The notes below the pieces were generated by a model. That model saw only the letters and a list, made by a program, of their open reading frames with translations, did no database searches and was not told where the DNA came from. Positions 41,094-52,439 of a DNA stretch of 64,000 nucleotides are shown piece after piece. Positions within the stretch are counted from its first letter, which is position 1. Each line of letters starts with the position of its first letter. The position numbers and the translations under genes were made by a program. The stretch is from Gammaproteobacteria bacterium (lineage in GTDB: Bacteria > Pseudomonadota > Gammaproteobacteria > Pseudomonadales > Pseudohongiellaceae), in NCBI GenBank assembly GCA_030831165.1, contig JAURLP010000018.1:1-64000 (forward strand). The letters run 5' to 3'.

Positions 41094-41801
41094 TTATGAC
41101 CTACTTTCCTGGCGTTTGCTGTGAGCCTGACGATGGAGAATACTGGAAAACTCATCCATAAAGGTATAATAACTATCCGAAATTGAATTTACACTGGCTG
41201 AATAGCGATTAAAGGCCAGTACTGCTGGGATGGCAGCAAACAGTCCCATTTCAGTAGCAAACAAAGCCTCAGCGATGCCTGGCGCGACGACTGCAAGACT
41301 GGCTTGACTTTGATTAGCCAAGTCAAAAAAGGCATTCATGATGCCCCACACCGTTCCAAACAACCCTATATAAACTGAAACACTTGCCACAGTCGCCAGA
41401 ATTGGCAGATGTTTTTCTAATACCCGTTCTTCACGTGACAGGGCTACTCTCATGGCACGCTGCGAACCTTCCATTACGGCATCAGAATCAATCCCAGGCT
41501 GCTGTCTCAAGCGAGTAAATTCTTTAAAACCTGAACGAAATAGGTTTTCCATCCCTATGATAGTGACATCTTCCTTTTTTAATTTGGCCGTTCCGTCCCT
41601 GAACAGTTGACTCAAATCCATTCCAGACCAAAACAGCTTCTCAAAATTGAACAACTCTCTCTCAGCATCTTTAATAATGATCCATTTCTGTACAATAATT
41701 ACCCATGACATCACAGACAGCACAAATAAGCTGAGCATAACCAGCTTGCCTATCCAAGTGGCATCTACAATCATGCTCCAAATATTCATTGATTCACCCA
41801 T
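41094..41801 (-). CDS. tolQ: Tol-Pal system proton-channel protein TolQ
   Basis: This 235-residue MotA/TolQ/ExbB-family inner-membrane protein has three hydrophobic helices, at about 18-40, 135-160 and 170-200. The conserved LPILATVASVSVYIGLFGTVWGIM segment starts the second, and APGIAEALFATEMGLFAAIPAVLAFN the third. A second Met (41789) is an alternative start. ybgC, usually upstream, is missing; ruvB ends 43 bp upstream. Confidence 0.95.
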   Translation of the reverse strand: MGESMNIWSMIVDATWIGKLVMLSLFVLSVMSWVIIVQKWIIIKDAERELFNFEKLFWSGMDLSQLFRDGTAKLKKEDVTIIGMENLFRSGFKEFTRLRQQPGIDSDAVMEGSQRAMRVALSREERVLEKHLPILATVASVSVYIGLFGTVWGIMNAFFDLANQSQASLAVVAPGIAEALFATEMGLFAAIPAVLAFNRYSASVNSISDSYYTFMDEFSSILHRQAHSKRQESRS

Positions 41802-41844
41802 GCCTATTTTTTCTCCACTTTATTAAGGTGATTATACTAATGTG

Positions 41845-42876
41845 CTATTGGTCCTGAGAAAATAAATCTTTGTTCTCTCGTCTTGTCAATCCAAAATGTC
41901 TGTATGCGTATTCGGTAACCATACGACCACGAGGGGTCCGCGTGATAAAACCCTGCTGAATCAAATAAGGTTCTAGCACATCTTCCACAGTTCCGCGCTC
42001 TTCACTAATGGCTGCAGCTATGCTGTCAATACCAACTGGACCACCATCAAACTTCTCAATTAAAGTCATTAAAAAACGCCTGTCTAAATGATCAAAACCG
42101 TTTTTATCGATACTAAGCATGTCCAATGCCTCAGTAGCAATTTGAAGGTCAATGCTGCCGCTGTGTTTAACTTCAGCAAAGTCTCGGACTCGGCGCAACA
42201 GTCGATTTGCAATTCGGGGAGTCCCCCTGGAACGCTTTGCTATTTCTTCTGCGCCGGCCTCATCACAATTTGCCTTTAAAATATTGGCAGAACGGCTGAC
42301 AATACTTTTAAGATGTTGGACAGAGTAAAACTCAAGCCTCTGAACAATACCAAAACGATCTCGCAATGGAGAAGTCAGCAAGCCCGCCCTTGTTGTTGCG
42401 CCAACCAATGTAAAAGGAGGCAAATCGAGTTTTAATGATCTGGCCGAGGGCCCTTCTCCAATCATAATATCTAACTGGTAATCTTCCATCGCAGGATACA
42501 AAATTTCCTCAATGGCGGGATTTAAACGATGAATCTCATCAATAAAAAGTACATCACCCGCTTCCAAGTTAGTTAACATGGCAGCCAAATCACCGGCTTT
42601 TTCCAGTACGGGACCTGAAGTACTTTTCAAGGCCACGCCCATTTCATTGGCGACTATATGTGAAAGTGTTGTTTTGCCCAGACCAGGTGGACCAAAAATC
42701 AAGGTATGATCTAATGCTTCCTTACGCTTAAGCGCAGCAGCAATAAAAATTTCCATCTGCTCCTTGACGACTTCCTGACCAATATAATCAGACAGTTTAT
42801 TTGGGCGTATTGCCACTTCCAGTTGCACATCAACTTCAACAGCTTCGGCAGAAATTAATCGATCTTCTTCAATCAT
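41845..42876 (-). CDS. ruvB: Holliday junction branch-migration helicase RuvB
   Basis: This 343-residue AAA+ motor has Walker [19 protein letters not shown] (from residue 61), Walker [12 protein letters not shown], and sensor 1 [20 protein letters not shown] with the Arg finger. The C-terminal winged helix holds [20 protein letters not shown]. It follows ruvC-ruvA, 10 bp after ruvA, and precedes tolQ. Confidence 0.98.
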   Translation of the reverse strand: MIEEDRLISAEAVEVDVQLEVAIRPNKLSDYIGQEVVKEQMEIFIAAALKRKEALDHTLIFGPPGLGKTTLSHIVANEMGVALKSTSGPVLEKAGDLAAMLTNLEAGDVLFIDEIHRLNPAIEEILYPAMEDYQLDIMIGEGPSARSLKLDLPPFTLVGATTRAGLLTSPLRDRFGIVQRLEFYSVQHLKSIVSRSANILKANCDEAGAEEIAKRSRGTPRIANRLLRRVRDFAEVKHSGSIDLQIATEALDMLSIDKNGFDHLDRRFLMTLIEKFDGGPVGIDSIAAAISEERGTVEDVLEPYLIQQGFITRTPRGRMVTEYAYRHFGLTRRENKDLFSQDQ

Positions 42877-42886
42877 AGTATTGACT

Positions 42887-43519
42887 CTAGCCTGTCATCC
42901 CTTTGAGGGCCAAGCGTACCAGTATACTGGTTTCCATTTTTTGCCCTTCATCTTCCAGCCTTATTGCTACTTGGTTAATTGCCTTGCTGGCATCCTGTGG
43001 TTTATAGCCCAGAGCAATCATTGCCTCTTCAGCCTCACGAATGCTTCTTGAATTAGTTTGGCCCGAAAGCTGTCTGGAAGTTCCATCTTGCAGCGCTTCA
43101 GTTTCTTCCTGATACCAGTCTTTTAATTTGTCCCTTAGCTCAATAATGAGCCGTTCGGCTGTTTTTTTACCAACGCCGGGTAAGCGTACAAGAGCATTAA
43201 TATCGTTGCGTCGAACACACTCTGCTAATTCACGAATATTTAAACCCGACAAAATTCCCAAAGCCATTTTTGGGCCCACCCCATTCAATTTGATAAGCAG
43301 TCGAAATAAAGTACGTTCATGGTTTTCAAAAAAGCCATAAAGTAGTTGGGCATCTTCTCTGACCACTAGATGTGTATGCAAAGTTACTTCTTTTCCCATA
43401 TCGGGTAATTGAAAAAGTGTCGACATTGGGACTTCAATTTCATAGGCAAGGCCGTGCACATCAAGCAATATTTGATTTGCCTGTTTCTCTATTAAGATCC
43501 CTTTTATTCTGCCTATCAT
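42887..43519 (-). CDS. ruvA: Holliday junction DNA-binding protein RuvA
   Basis: This 210-residue protein tetramerises on Holliday junctions. It starts [12 protein letters not shown] (OB fold, residues 1-63), with HhH DNA-binding motifs [18 protein letters not shown] and [16 protein letters not shown], and a C-terminal RuvB-contacting domain ([16 protein letters not shown]) after a flexible linker. It is in operon order ruvC-ruvA-ruvB. Confidence 0.97.
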   Translation of the reverse strand: MIGRIKGILIEKQANQILLDVHGLAYEIEVPMSTLFQLPDMGKEVTLHTHLVVREDAQLLYGFFENHERTLFRLLIKLNGVGPKMALGILSGLNIRELAECVRRNDINALVRLPGVGKKTAERLIIELRDKLKDWYQEETEALQDGTSRQLSGQTNSRSIREAEEAMIALGYKPQDASKAINQVAIRLEDEGQKMETSILVRLALKGMTG

Positions 43520-43555
43520 CTTGTGATTATGCTTCTTTTCCCAGTCTGTTGGTGT

Positions 43556-44089
43556 TTATCGTTTTATTTCTTCTTGCAAGCGCCGACGCCGACTACCTTC
43601 AACCCCGGTTATCTTAATCAAACTAGACTGAGTATGCACATGGCAAACTGCCACACACAAAGCGTCTGATGCATCTTTTTGTGGTGAAGCGGATAACTTA
43701 AGTAGGGAGGTCACCATGTGCTGCATTTGACTTTTATCTGCCCTCCCTCTGCCTACGAGGGCTTTTTTAATTTGATTTGGAGGGTATTCATGTACTGGCA
43801 ATTGCTGATTGGTACAGGCAACAATTACTACACCACGAGCCTGTCCTAATTTGAGAGCCGAAACAGCACTTTTTCCAACAAATATTTCTTCGACTGCTAC
43901 TTCATCGGGCTGGTATCTTTTAATGATTTCAGTAACACCTTCAAAAATTATCTGCAAGCGATCAGTAAAAGGTAAATCTGCTACTTTTATGCACCCAGAG
44001 GAGATATATTCAAGCTTATTGCCTACTGCGTTAATTACACCGTAGCCGCATACACGAGAACCAGGGTCTATCCCTAAAATTACGGCCAT
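43556..44089 (-). CDS. ruvC: Holliday junction resolvase RuvC
   Basis: This 177-residue endonuclease cleaves Holliday junctions symmetrically. Catalytic acidic residues are visible in [16 protein letters not shown] (Asp7), [15 protein letters not shown] (Glu) and [16 protein letters not shown] (Asp-Asp pair). The [20 protein letters not shown] segment is typical. It is preceded by yebC, the usual gammaproteobacterial order. Confidence 0.97.
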   Translation of the reverse strand: MAVILGIDPGSRVCGYGVINAVGNKLEYISSGCIKVADLPFTDRLQIIFEGVTEIIKRYQPDEVAVEEIFVGKSAVSALKLGQARGVVIVACTNQQLPVHEYPPNQIKKALVGRGRADKSQMQHMVTSLLKLSASPQKDASDALCVAVCHVHTQSSLIKITGVEGSRRRRLQEEIKR

Positions 44090-44152
44090 GAGCTGATGTA
44101 TTCTCCCCTGCCTTTCACTCTCAATATCGCCCTATATTATAGAAAGAATTGA

Positions 44153-44908
44153 TTAACTGTCTGTATCTAGTTGAGCCATAACCTCATCGGAAATATTGGC
44201 ATTAGAATATACATTTTGAACATCATCCAGATCATCCAGACTGTCGACAACATTCATTAGTTTTTCAGCATTTTCAGCATCCAGATCAACTTCAGTTGAA
44301 GCCAGCATAGTGACTTCTGCATTTACTGATGATAGTCCAGCTGCATCTATAGCGTCTTTTACTGCCCCGAAGTTTTCAAAACTTGTATGAATATCAATGC
44401 TTCCATCCTGGTTATTGATGATATCTTCAGCACCGGCTTCAAGCGCAACATCCATTAGAACCTCTTCATCCACCCCTTTTTCAAATGAAATGACGCCCGT
44501 TCTATTAAAGAGGTAGGCAACTGAACCACTCGTCCCCAAGTTGCCGCCGGCTTTAGTAAAACAATGCCTAACTTCAGCGACTGTACGATTCTTATTATCC
44601 GTTAGCGTTTCAACCAGAATTGCGACACCATTTGGCCCATAACCTTCATAAACGAGTTCTTCCATGTTCTCATTTTCATTACTACCGGCACCACGGGCAA
44701 TCGCCCGATCAATGGTGTCCCTAGTCATGTTTGCACTTAATGCCTTATCCACTGCGGCACGTAGTCGAGGATTATCTGACACTTCCCCTCCACCAAGCTT
44801 GGCGGCGACAGTAAGTTCACGAATTAACTTGGTAAATATCTTGGCGCGTTTTGCATCCTGCCCAGCTTTACGATGCTTTATATTGGCCCATTTACTATGA
44901 CCTGCCAT
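44153..44908 (-). CDS. yebC: YebC/PmpR-family DNA-binding regulator or translation factor
   Basis: This 251-residue protein begins with the family hallmark [21 protein letters not shown] and has [17 protein letters not shown] and the acidic C-terminal domain ([20 protein letters not shown]). Family members act as transcriptional regulators (PmpR in Pseudomonas) and have recently been linked to ribosome rescue at polyproline. It sits between aspS and ruvC. Confidence 0.96.
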   Translation of the reverse strand: MAGHSKWANIKHRKAGQDAKRAKIFTKLIRELTVAAKLGGGEVSDNPRLRAAVDKALSANMTRDTIDRAIARGAGSNENENMEELVYEGYGPNGVAILVETLTDNKNRTVAEVRHCFTKAGGNLGTSGSVAYLFNRTGVISFEKGVDEEVLMDVALEAGAEDIINNQDGSIDIHTSFENFGAVKDAIDAAGLSSVNAEVTMLASTEVDLDAENAEKLMNVVDSLDDLDDVQNVYSNANISDEVMAQLDTDS

Positions 44909-44942
44909 ACCCTACATTAAACCTCTATATTTCAATTTATCT

Positions 44943-46742
44943 TTAAGAGCCTTGCTCAGTTTTGGGTAATTCTCTTAATCGAATATTAAGCTCGCGTAAT
45001 TGTTTGTTACCCACTTCACCTGGCGCATCGGTTAGAAGACAACTGGCAGACTGCGTTTTCGGAAATGCTATAACATCACGTATTGACTGCGATCCTGTCA
45101 TCATCATTATCAACCTGTCCAGGCCAAAAGCTATTCCACCATGAGGAGGACAGCCATACTTCAAGGCATTAAGCAGAAACCCAAATTTTTCATCTGCTTC
45201 TGCTTCATCAATACCCAGAACCCTGAACACTGCTTGTTGCATATCCGGCTTATTAATACGAATAGAACCACCGCCCAATTCTGTCCCATTCAAAACCATA
45301 TCATAGGCTCTGGAAAGTGCTTTCAGGGGCTCTTTTTTAAGTTCTTCAGGGCTGCAGGAAGGCGCTGTGAAAGGATGATGCACAGACGTGCAGTTACCTT
45401 CCTTATCACTTTCAAACATCGGAAAATCGACAACCCACAAGGGAGCCCATTCTCCAGAGAGCAATTTCAAATCCTTACCGATAATATCTCTTAATGCCGA
45501 CATTGCTTCGTTAACGACTGCGGTTTTATCTGCACCAAAAAACAATATATCACCTGTTACTGCTCCACTACGCGATAAAACACCCTGTATGACCTCTTCC
45601 GGCATGAATTTCAATATTGGAGATTGCAGGCCATCCACCCCGGTTTTTAAATCGTTAACTTTAATCCAGGCCAGGCCTTTAGCACCATAATTCGCAATGT
45701 AAGTGGTGTAATCATCAATCTGTTTACGACTAATTTCAGCCCCACCTGGCACTTTCATCACGACAACTCTTGATTCAGAATCATTAGCAGGCGCATTAAA
45801 AACCTTAAATTCCACTTGCTGCATTAAATCCGCAATATCAACCAGCGTCATTGGGTTACGTAAATCAGGACGATCTGTTCCGTAATTCAAGACCGCTTCG
45901 GCATAAGTCATTCGTGGAAATTCTGCTAACTCGACATTCAAGTGCTCCTTGAAAACCGAGCGTATCATTGCTTCAGCAATATCCATGATAGCCTCTTCAT
46001 TCAAGAACGATGTCTCTATATCAATTTGAGTAAATTCCGGCTGTCTATCGGCTCGGAGATCCTCATCACGAAAACATTTAGCTATTTGATAATAGCGGTC
46101 CATCCCTGAAACCATTAATAATTGTTTAAACAATTGCGGAGATTGCGGCAAAGCGAAGAACTTGCCCTGATGGGTTCTGCTGGGCACAAGATAATCTCGC
46201 GCTCCTTCTGGCGTCGCCCTGGTCAGAATAGGCGTTTCAATATCAAGAAAACCATTATCATCAAGATAACGGCGAATACTGCTTGTTACTTTTGAGCGCA
46301 TACGTAACTTATTGAGCATTTCAGGACGTCGTAAATCAATGAAGCGGTTACGCAACCTAACATCCTCTCCTACACCCATGTGCTCATCTAGCTGAAAAGG
46401 TGGCGTCTCAGAAGCATTCAGTATCACAAGCTCCTGGCCTAGCAATTCGATTTTACCAGTAGCCATTTCTAAATTCTGGGTACCTTCTGGACGCCCCCTG
46501 ACCAAGCCTTGAACCTGTACCACAAATTCGTTACGAACCTGTTCAGCTAGCGCAAAGCTTTCAACTGTATCTGGATCAAAGACCACTTGCGTAATGCCAT
46601 CTCTGTCACGCATATCAAGAAAGATCACGCCACCATGATCACGTCGTCGATGTACCCAGCCACATAGCGTAGCAGTATCACCAATATTACTTTCGTTTAA
46701 TTCACCACAATAATGGCTACGCATAGTTCCTACCTTTTTCAC
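44943..46742 (-). CDS. aspS: aspartate--tRNA ligase
   Basis: This 599-residue class IIb synthetase has an N-terminal OB anticodon-binding domain (starts [15 protein letters not shown] at the second Met), motif 2 [18 protein letters not shown], a bacterial GAD insertion domain (about residues 290-420), and motif 3 [20 protein letters not shown]. Whether it discriminates Asp from Asn tRNA cannot be decided from the window. It heads the row aspS-yebC-ruvCAB. Confidence 0.97.
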   Translation of the reverse strand: MKKVGTMRSHYCGELNESNIGDTATLCGWVHRRRDHGGVIFLDMRDRDGITQVVFDPDTVESFALAEQVRNEFVVQVQGLVRGRPEGTQNLEMATGKIELLGQELVILNASETPPFQLDEHMGVGEDVRLRNRFIDLRRPEMLNKLRMRSKVTSSIRRYLDDNGFLDIETPILTRATPEGARDYLVPSRTHQGKFFALPQSPQLFKQLLMVSGMDRYYQIAKCFRDEDLRADRQPEFTQIDIETSFLNEEAIMDIAEAMIRSVFKEHLNVELAEFPRMTYAEAVLNYGTDRPDLRNPMTLVDIADLMQQVEFKVFNAPANDSESRVVVMKVPGGAEISRKQIDDYTTYIANYGAKGLAWIKVNDLKTGVDGLQSPILKFMPEEVIQGVLSRSGAVTGDILFFGADKTAVVNEAMSALRDIIGKDLKLLSGEWAPLWVVDFPMFESDKEGNCTSVHHPFTAPSCSPEELKKEPLKALSRAYDMVLNGTELGGGSIRINKPDMQQAVFRVLGIDEAEADEKFGFLLNALKYGCPPHGGIAFGLDRLIMMMTGSQSIRDVIAFPKTQSASCLLTDAPGEVGNKQLRELNIRLRELPKTEQGS

Positions 46743-46796
46743 TAAATACTTTAAATTCCAACAGTACGCCCATTCGATTATTATCCATCAAGGCTA

Positions 46797-47132
46797 CTAG
46801 GTTGATGCTTCTTTTTTGGGGCTACTTTTTACAGCCTCTCCCGATTTGGCTGAGTCGGATTTAGAGTTATTGCCTGTGTTACCTGTACTTGTCTTCTTGT
46901 CAACTACGGTTTTATCAGGATTTTTAACTTCTGTTCCGTGCTTTTTATTTCCGGTCTTAAAATCAGTTTCATACCAACCTGTTCCTTTAAGCCTGAAGCT
47001 AGTGGCTGATACCATTTTTTTCAAACTTGCCTGCTTACACTCAGGACAATCTTTCAGTACCGGGTCACTAATCTTTTGCAGCTTCTCTAAGCGCGCACTA
47101 CAAGATTCACATTGATATTCATAAATGGGCAT
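46797..47132 (-). CDS. FmdB-family zinc-ribbon protein
   Basis: This 111-residue protein starts MPIYEYQCESCSARLEKLQK and carries two Cys pairs (CESC and CPEC) that form a zinc ribbon in residues 1-40, followed by a Lys/Ser/Thr-rich disordered tail. It is the FmdB/putative regulatory protein family commonly found just before aspS in gammaproteobacteria. Its function is not established. It lies 54 bp upstream of aspS on the same strand. Confidence 0.9.
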   Translation of the reverse strand: MPIYEYQCESCSARLEKLQKISDPVLKDCPECKQASLKKMVSATSFRLKGTGWYETDFKTGNKKHGTEVKNPDKTVVDKKTSTGNTGNNSKSDSAKSGEAVKSSPKKEAST

Positions 47133-47476
47133 TTAACACCTCAAAAAAACTTATGGGACTGTAAGTTTTCTATGCAACTTTAAAAGCGGTGCATTGTACA
47201 GCATTTATTTAACGGACAACATTTTTGATCTAAAACACCTCTCAGGAAATTAAATGCCATTTTTTTATAAAAACACACACAAAACTCTTGCCCGGTTAGA
47301 GTGAAAAAGTTATAAAGACAACTGAACTGAGAACGATAGATTTTTGTTAAATTTTTACATTTTTCTAAGGTCCTCGGCATTTTTTGAACTCAATCAAACA
47401 CCAAGCTTTGATTTAAACTAGCAAGTCAATGTTTGAGTTTTTCATTAACAATTTGATATAAAAAAGAGATGAAGGT
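47133..47476. other. 344-bp intergenic region with no supported gene
   Basis: This AT-rich divergent spacer separates the FmdB-like gene (minus) from the HU-like gene (plus). A Cys-rich minus-strand frame at 47180-47380 has no ribosome-binding site or coding character. A weak promoter pair TTGAGT (47433-47438) and TATAAA (47457-47462), 18 nt apart, could serve the HU-like gene, leaving a very short leader. Confidence 0.5.
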
Positions 47477-47839
47477 ATGGCTGTAAAAAAACCCGCAAAT
47501 GCTCCTGCAAAAAAAACCACCGCTATCCAGGAAAAATACACTAAGACAGCAATCCTCAGCACTATTTCTGAAAATACTGGATTAACCAAGAAAGAAGTTT
47601 CTAATGTGCTGGACGAACTTGGTGATTTAATTGAAAGACACATCAAGAAAAGAGGCGTTGGTGAATTTACACTTCCTGGCCTGTTAAAGATCAAAGCAGT
47701 CAAGCGTCCTGCACGCCCTGCGCGCAAAAATGTCCCTAACCCCTTCAAACCAGGCGAATTCATGGACATCCCCAAAAAACCAGCAACAACCAGAGTTAAA
47801 GTATTACCTCTGAAAAAACTAAAAGAATTTGCCCTATAA
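47477..47839 (+). CDS. HU-family DNA-binding protein with basic extensions
   Basis: This 120-residue nucleoid-type protein has a Lys/Ala/Pro-rich N-terminal tail (residues 1-20) and then an HU/IHF-like core: KTAILSTISENTGLTKKEVS, VLDELGDLIERHI and GVGEFTLPGLLKIKAV. The DNA-binding arm region RPARPARKNVPNPFKPGEF follows and the end is TTRVKVLPLKKLKEFAL. The arm differs from classic HU, in that the usual RNPxTG is replaced by NVPNPFKPGE. It is monocistronic with a strong terminator directly downstream. Confidence 0.88.
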   Translation: MAVKKPANAPAKKTTAIQEKYTKTAILSTISENTGLTKKEVSNVLDELGDLIERHIKKRGVGEFTLPGLLKIKAVKRPARPARKNVPNPFKPGEFMDIPKKPATTRVKVLPLKKLKEFAL

Positions 47840-47860
47840 GGCTAGAATCTTAGTTATATA

Positions 47861-47885
47861 AAAGCAGCCTTAAGGCTGCTTTTTT
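47861..47885 (+). terminator. intrinsic terminator after the HU-like gene
   Basis: AAAGCAGCC (47861-47869), loop TTAA, GGCTGCTTT (47874-47882) and a T run form a classic terminator about 20 nt after the stop. It also excludes an upstream TTG start for proS. Confidence 0.88.
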
Positions 47886-47916
47886 ATTGCCTAAAAACAG
47901 TTATCATTCAGAACCT

Positions 47917-49662
47917 ATGCGTACTTCAAAATATCTACTAGCAACTACCAAAGAAACTCCTTCTGACGCTGTTGTCATTAGCCATCAATTGATGCTGAAG
48001 GCAGGCCTAATACGCAAGCTAGCCTCTGGGCTTTACACCTGGTTACCCACAGGGCTTCGTGTATTAAATAAGGTAAGCCGAATCATCCAACAAGAAATGG
48101 ATAATGCAGGGGCGCTTGAAGTTTCAATGCCAGTGGTTCAACCTGCTGAGCTCTGGCATGAATCCGGGCGCTGGGATAAAATGGGCCCTGAACTACAGCG
48201 TTTCAAAGATCGTCATGAACGGGATTTTTGCCTGGGCCCAACGCATGAGGAAGTTATCACTGACCTTGTTCGAAATGAAATTGGCAGCTACAAGCAGTTA
48301 CCCATTAACCTCTATCAGATTCAGACTAAATTCCGAGATGAACGACGCCCTAGATTTGGCGTTATGAGGGCTCGAGAATTTATCATGAAAGATGCCTACT
48401 CTTTCCACTGCGACCAGGAATCTTTACAACTGACTTATGAACTGATGCATGAAACCTATTCCAAGATTTTCAATCGACTTGGTTTTACATTCCGCGCCGT
48501 CGAGGCTGATTCTGGCAATATTGGGGGCAATAGCTCGCATGAATTTCACGTTCTTGCAGATTCTGGAGAAGATGAAATCGTATTTAGCACGGAGAGCGAC
48601 TACGCTGCCAATATGGAAATGGCCAGTGCATTAGCGCCACAGACTGAGCGCCCTTCTCCAATGCGGGAAAAAGAATTGGTGGCCACGCCCAGTACTGGCA
48701 GTATTGAAGAAGTTTGTACTCTATTAAAAATTGAAGCTTCCCAAACGCTAAAAACCCTGATTGTCCTTGGTGAAAAATCTGAGGGCAACGATAAAGCAAG
48801 CCTGGTTGCTCTCATTTTAAGAGGAGATCACCAGCTTAATGAAGTCAAAGCTTCTAAAATTGCTGGCGTCCAGGCTCCGCTAACCTTCGCAGAAGAAAAG
48901 CAGATAACAGCAATTTTTGACTGCAAGCCCGGCTCTTTGGGGCCTGTTAACATGCCAGAAGAAATAAAAGTGATCGTAGATAGGGATGCAGCAGTTTTGG
49001 CAAATTTTGTCTGTGGCGCCAATCAGGATGGATATCATTTTAGCGGAGCAAATTGGGAAAGAGATTGTACACTTGGCGAAATTGCAGATTTACGAAAGGT
49101 TGTAGAAGGAGATCTTAGCCCTGATAACAAAGGTAAATTATCCATCACTCGCGGTATCGAAGTCGGCCACATTTTTCAACTGGGCAATAAATACAGCAAA
49201 TCCATGGGGTTATCGGTATTAAATGAAAATGGCAAGAGCATAACCCCGGAAATGGGTTGCTACGGCATAGGTGTCACTCGCATCGTTGCCGCTGCAATTG
49301 AACAATGCCACGATGAAAAAGGTATTATTTGGCCTGACAACATAGCGCCCTTTCATCTAGCCTTAATTCCGCTTAATGCACACAAATCAGAACAGGTATC
49401 TCAACTTGCGGATAAATTATATCGGGATTTGACCAGCGCTGGAGTCGAGGTGCTTTATGATGACCGAGATAAAAAGACTAGCCCAGGCGTCAAATTTGCC
49501 GATATGGAGTTAATCGGAATTCCTCACCGGCTTGTCATTTCTGAACGTAGTCTGGAACAAAACAAGCTTGAATATAAACATCGAACTGACAGTGACAGCC
49601 AGGATATTCTTCTGGATGATGCTTTAGAATTTCTGGTTAATAAAATACTGGCCAAAAGCTAA
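47917..49662 (+). CDS. proS: proline--tRNA ligase
   Basis: This 581-residue bacterial-type class II synthetase has motif 1-2 elements ([37 protein letters not shown]), a YbaK-like editing insertion (about residues 230-390) that hydrolyses Ala-tRNA-Pro, motif 3 [17 protein letters not shown] and the C-terminal anticodon domain ([11 protein letters not shown]). ATG 47917 matches the conserved MRTSKYLL start; the longer frame needs TTG inside the terminator. It converges on yihY with 8 bp between. Confidence 0.97.
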   Translation: MRTSKYLLATTKETPSDAVVISHQLMLKAGLIRKLASGLYTWLPTGLRVLNKVSRIIQQEMDNAGALEVSMPVVQPAELWHESGRWDKMGPELQRFKDRHERDFCLGPTHEEVITDLVRNEIGSYKQLPINLYQIQTKFRDERRPRFGVMRAREFIMKDAYSFHCDQESLQLTYELMHETYSKIFNRLGFTFRAVEADSGNIGGNSSHEFHVLADSGEDEIVFSTESDYAANMEMASALAPQTERPSPMREKELVATPSTGSIEEVCTLLKIEASQTLKTLIVLGEKSEGNDKASLVALILRGDHQLNEVKASKIAGVQAPLTFAEEKQITAIFDCKPGSLGPVNMPEEIKVIVDRDAAVLANFVCGANQDGYHFSGANWERDCTLGEIADLRKVVEGDLSPDNKGKLSITRGIEVGHIFQLGNKYSKSMGLSVLNENGKSITPEMGCYGIGVTRIVAAAIEQCHDEKGIIWPDNIAPFHLALIPLNAHKSEQVSQLADKLYRDLTSAGVEVLYDDRDKKTSPGVKFADMELIGIPHRLVISERSLEQNKLEYKHRTDSDSQDILLDDALEFLVNKILAKS

Positions 49663-49670
49663 AACCAGCT

Positions 49671-50912
49671 TCAGTTACTCCTATAAATATCTGTGAGTGG
49701 CGCTGCAAACTCCTTCCGAGTTGCATTTTCCAAACCGGCAAAACTACTCTTCAATTTTTCTATTTGCGGTAAATGATCAATTATTAAACTTGGCAGGGAT
49801 TCAAAATCTTTAGCCTTGGGCAAAGAGAAGTTAAACCAGCCAAATATCTCCTCTACTGATAAATCCTGAAAATCTCTCACCAAAACAAATTCATCTGAAC
49901 CGCAATTCCTGACAATACGGTGCTCTTGTAATACCTTAAGTGTGTCTGCCATGGATAACTCGTTAAAAGGCCATTTTTCATTGATCAATTCGCTCATACT
50001 CAAACTATCGCCTTGTTTCTGCAACATCCAGAATTTGTGAAGCAAAGCAATTAACATAATATAAGGATGAACATTACCGCTTTTATATTCGTTATTATAG
50101 GCTGGCAGTGAACGCACCAGATTTGCGCCAACCAAAATTACCAACCAACAGATATATACCCAAAGTAAAAAGATCGGTACAGCGGCAAAAGTCCCATACA
50201 CCAACTGATAACTTGCCAAAGAAATAAACCAGGTGAAGACTTGCCTTACCACTAAAAAGGAAAGAGCCACTACCAAACCACCAATAACGCCATGATGGAA
50301 CCGCACTCCGCAGTTCGGTACAGCTATATATAAAAGTGTAAAAGCTCCTGTGGTTAAAAATAGCGGGAAAACCCCCAATAAAATACTGGTTGTCCCCAGG
50401 TATTCAGATATATCCAAAAAACTATCAAAAAGATTCAGGGAGGTAATATATGAACTGATTGCAAAACCCAGCCCCAACAGTATTGGTCCCAGACTCATCA
50501 CACTCCAGTAAAGCAAAAATGAATTCAACCCCTTACGCGACTCCCTGACTTCCCAAATCCGGTTAAAACTGCTCTCAATATTTAACAACATCAAAAATGA
50601 TGTCACCAATAACATCATTGCGCCAACCCAAGTTAGGTTTTTAGCCTGCTCGCTAAATCCAGTGAAATAATTTTCTAGCTCACTACTGGAACTAGGCAAT
50701 AATCGATCCAGTATCATTGACTGCACCTGGTTGCCAAATATCTGAAATGCCGGGAATGCTGAAAGAATGGTGACCAATACGGTCAATAGAGGAATGACTG
50801 CGAAAAGGCTCATATAGGTCAAAGATTTAGCATTCTCTAGGCCTTTGTGGCGTGTAAAGTTTTGATATACAAACTTTATAAAATGAAAAAATTCAATTTT
50901 CCGTATATTCAT
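49671..50912 (-). CDS. YihY/BrkB-family inner-membrane protein
   Basis: This 413-residue protein has about six membrane helices in the YihY/BrkB pattern (formerly misnamed ribonuclease BN): AKSLTYMSLFAVIPLLTVLV, ENYFTGFSEQAKNLTWVGAM, ESSFNRIWEVRESRKGLNSFL and ASYQLVYGTFAAVPIFLLWVYICWLVILVGA. A soluble C-terminal region of about 120 residues resembles a winged helix. Transport role unproven. It occupies the same place near proS and arsC/wrbA as in Pseudomonas. Confidence 0.92.
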   Translation of the reverse strand: MNIRKIEFFHFIKFVYQNFTRHKGLENAKSLTYMSLFAVIPLLTVLVTILSAFPAFQIFGNQVQSMILDRLLPSSSSELENYFTGFSEQAKNLTWVGAMMLLVTSFLMLLNIESSFNRIWEVRESRKGLNSFLLYWSVMSLGPILLGLGFAISSYITSLNLFDSFLDISEYLGTTSILLGVFPLFLTTGAFTLLYIAVPNCGVRFHHGVIGGLVVALSFLVVRQVFTWFISLASYQLVYGTFAAVPIFLLWVYICWLVILVGANLVRSLPAYNNEYKSGNVHPYIMLIALLHKFWMLQKQGDSLSMSELINEKWPFNELSMADTLKVLQEHRIVRNCGSDEFVLVRDFQDLSVEEIFGWFNFSLPKAKDFESLPSLIIDHLPQIEKLKSSFAGLENATRKEFAAPLTDIYRSN

Positions 50913-51059
50913 GGTATTCCAGTCGCTAGCGATTTGATTAATCCGTGCAAAGCATAACTCATCGAGCTCTCTTGTTTAATCTATTTTAAATGTCTACTAT
51001 TGCCCCGAATTTCCCGATCCAGTAAAGATCCGAAATTAGTTTTTAGCAAGGTGTTTTTT

Positions 51060-52006
<947 letters not shown>

Positions 52007-52014
52007 GACTACAA

Positions 52015-52371
52015 ATGCCTTCAAGCAAAATTACTATCCTAGCCCGGCAATCCGTCTTATTCAGTCTAGCAGCTCTTATGCTTGTTCTGACGCTTGATAA
52101 TTGGCTAAATGAGCCACTCAGCATCTCAAGATGGCTCGTCCAGCTAGTACCCTTATTAGCCTTTATTCCTTCGTTACTACGCAACACTTTACGATCTTTC
52201 CAATGGCTCTGTTTCGTTATATTGCTCTACTTTATATATGGGGTTTTGAATATCTTTTCTTCAGAGAAATTCATCAGTGGAATTGTGCTAACCTTGTTTT
52301 GTGTACTTTTATTCTGCTCAGCCATTTTTTATATCCATCGACAGCAAAAAGACCGAAACCATCAGAGTTAA
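52015..52371 (+). CDS. DUF2069-family membrane protein
   Basis: This 118-residue protein has four hydrophobic segments (about 12-30, 42-58, 62-85 and 90-110). The middle one ends FVILLYFIYGVLNIFSSE and the last is VLTLFCVLLFCSAIFYI. This arrangement is that of DUF2069, often next to wrbA in gammaproteobacteria. Function unknown. Met 52015 avoids a long overlap with wrbA. Confidence 0.85.
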   Translation: MPSSKITILARQSVLFSLAALMLVLTLDNWLNEPLSISRWLVQLVPLLAFIPSLLRNTLRSFQWLCFVILLYFIYGVLNIFSSEKFISGIVLTLFCVLLFCSAIFYIHRQQKDRNHQS

Positions 52372-52439
52372 TAGCACCAAATACTGAAATTTCTTAAGCC
52401 AAAATGTCACTGAGCAACAATTTAACTAGGTAAAAAATC

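Noticed and set aside
47180-47380. 66-codon Cys-rich minus-strand ORF in the intergenic region before the HU-like gene
   Set aside because: No ribosome-binding site, no recognisable domain, composition like translated AT-rich spacer.
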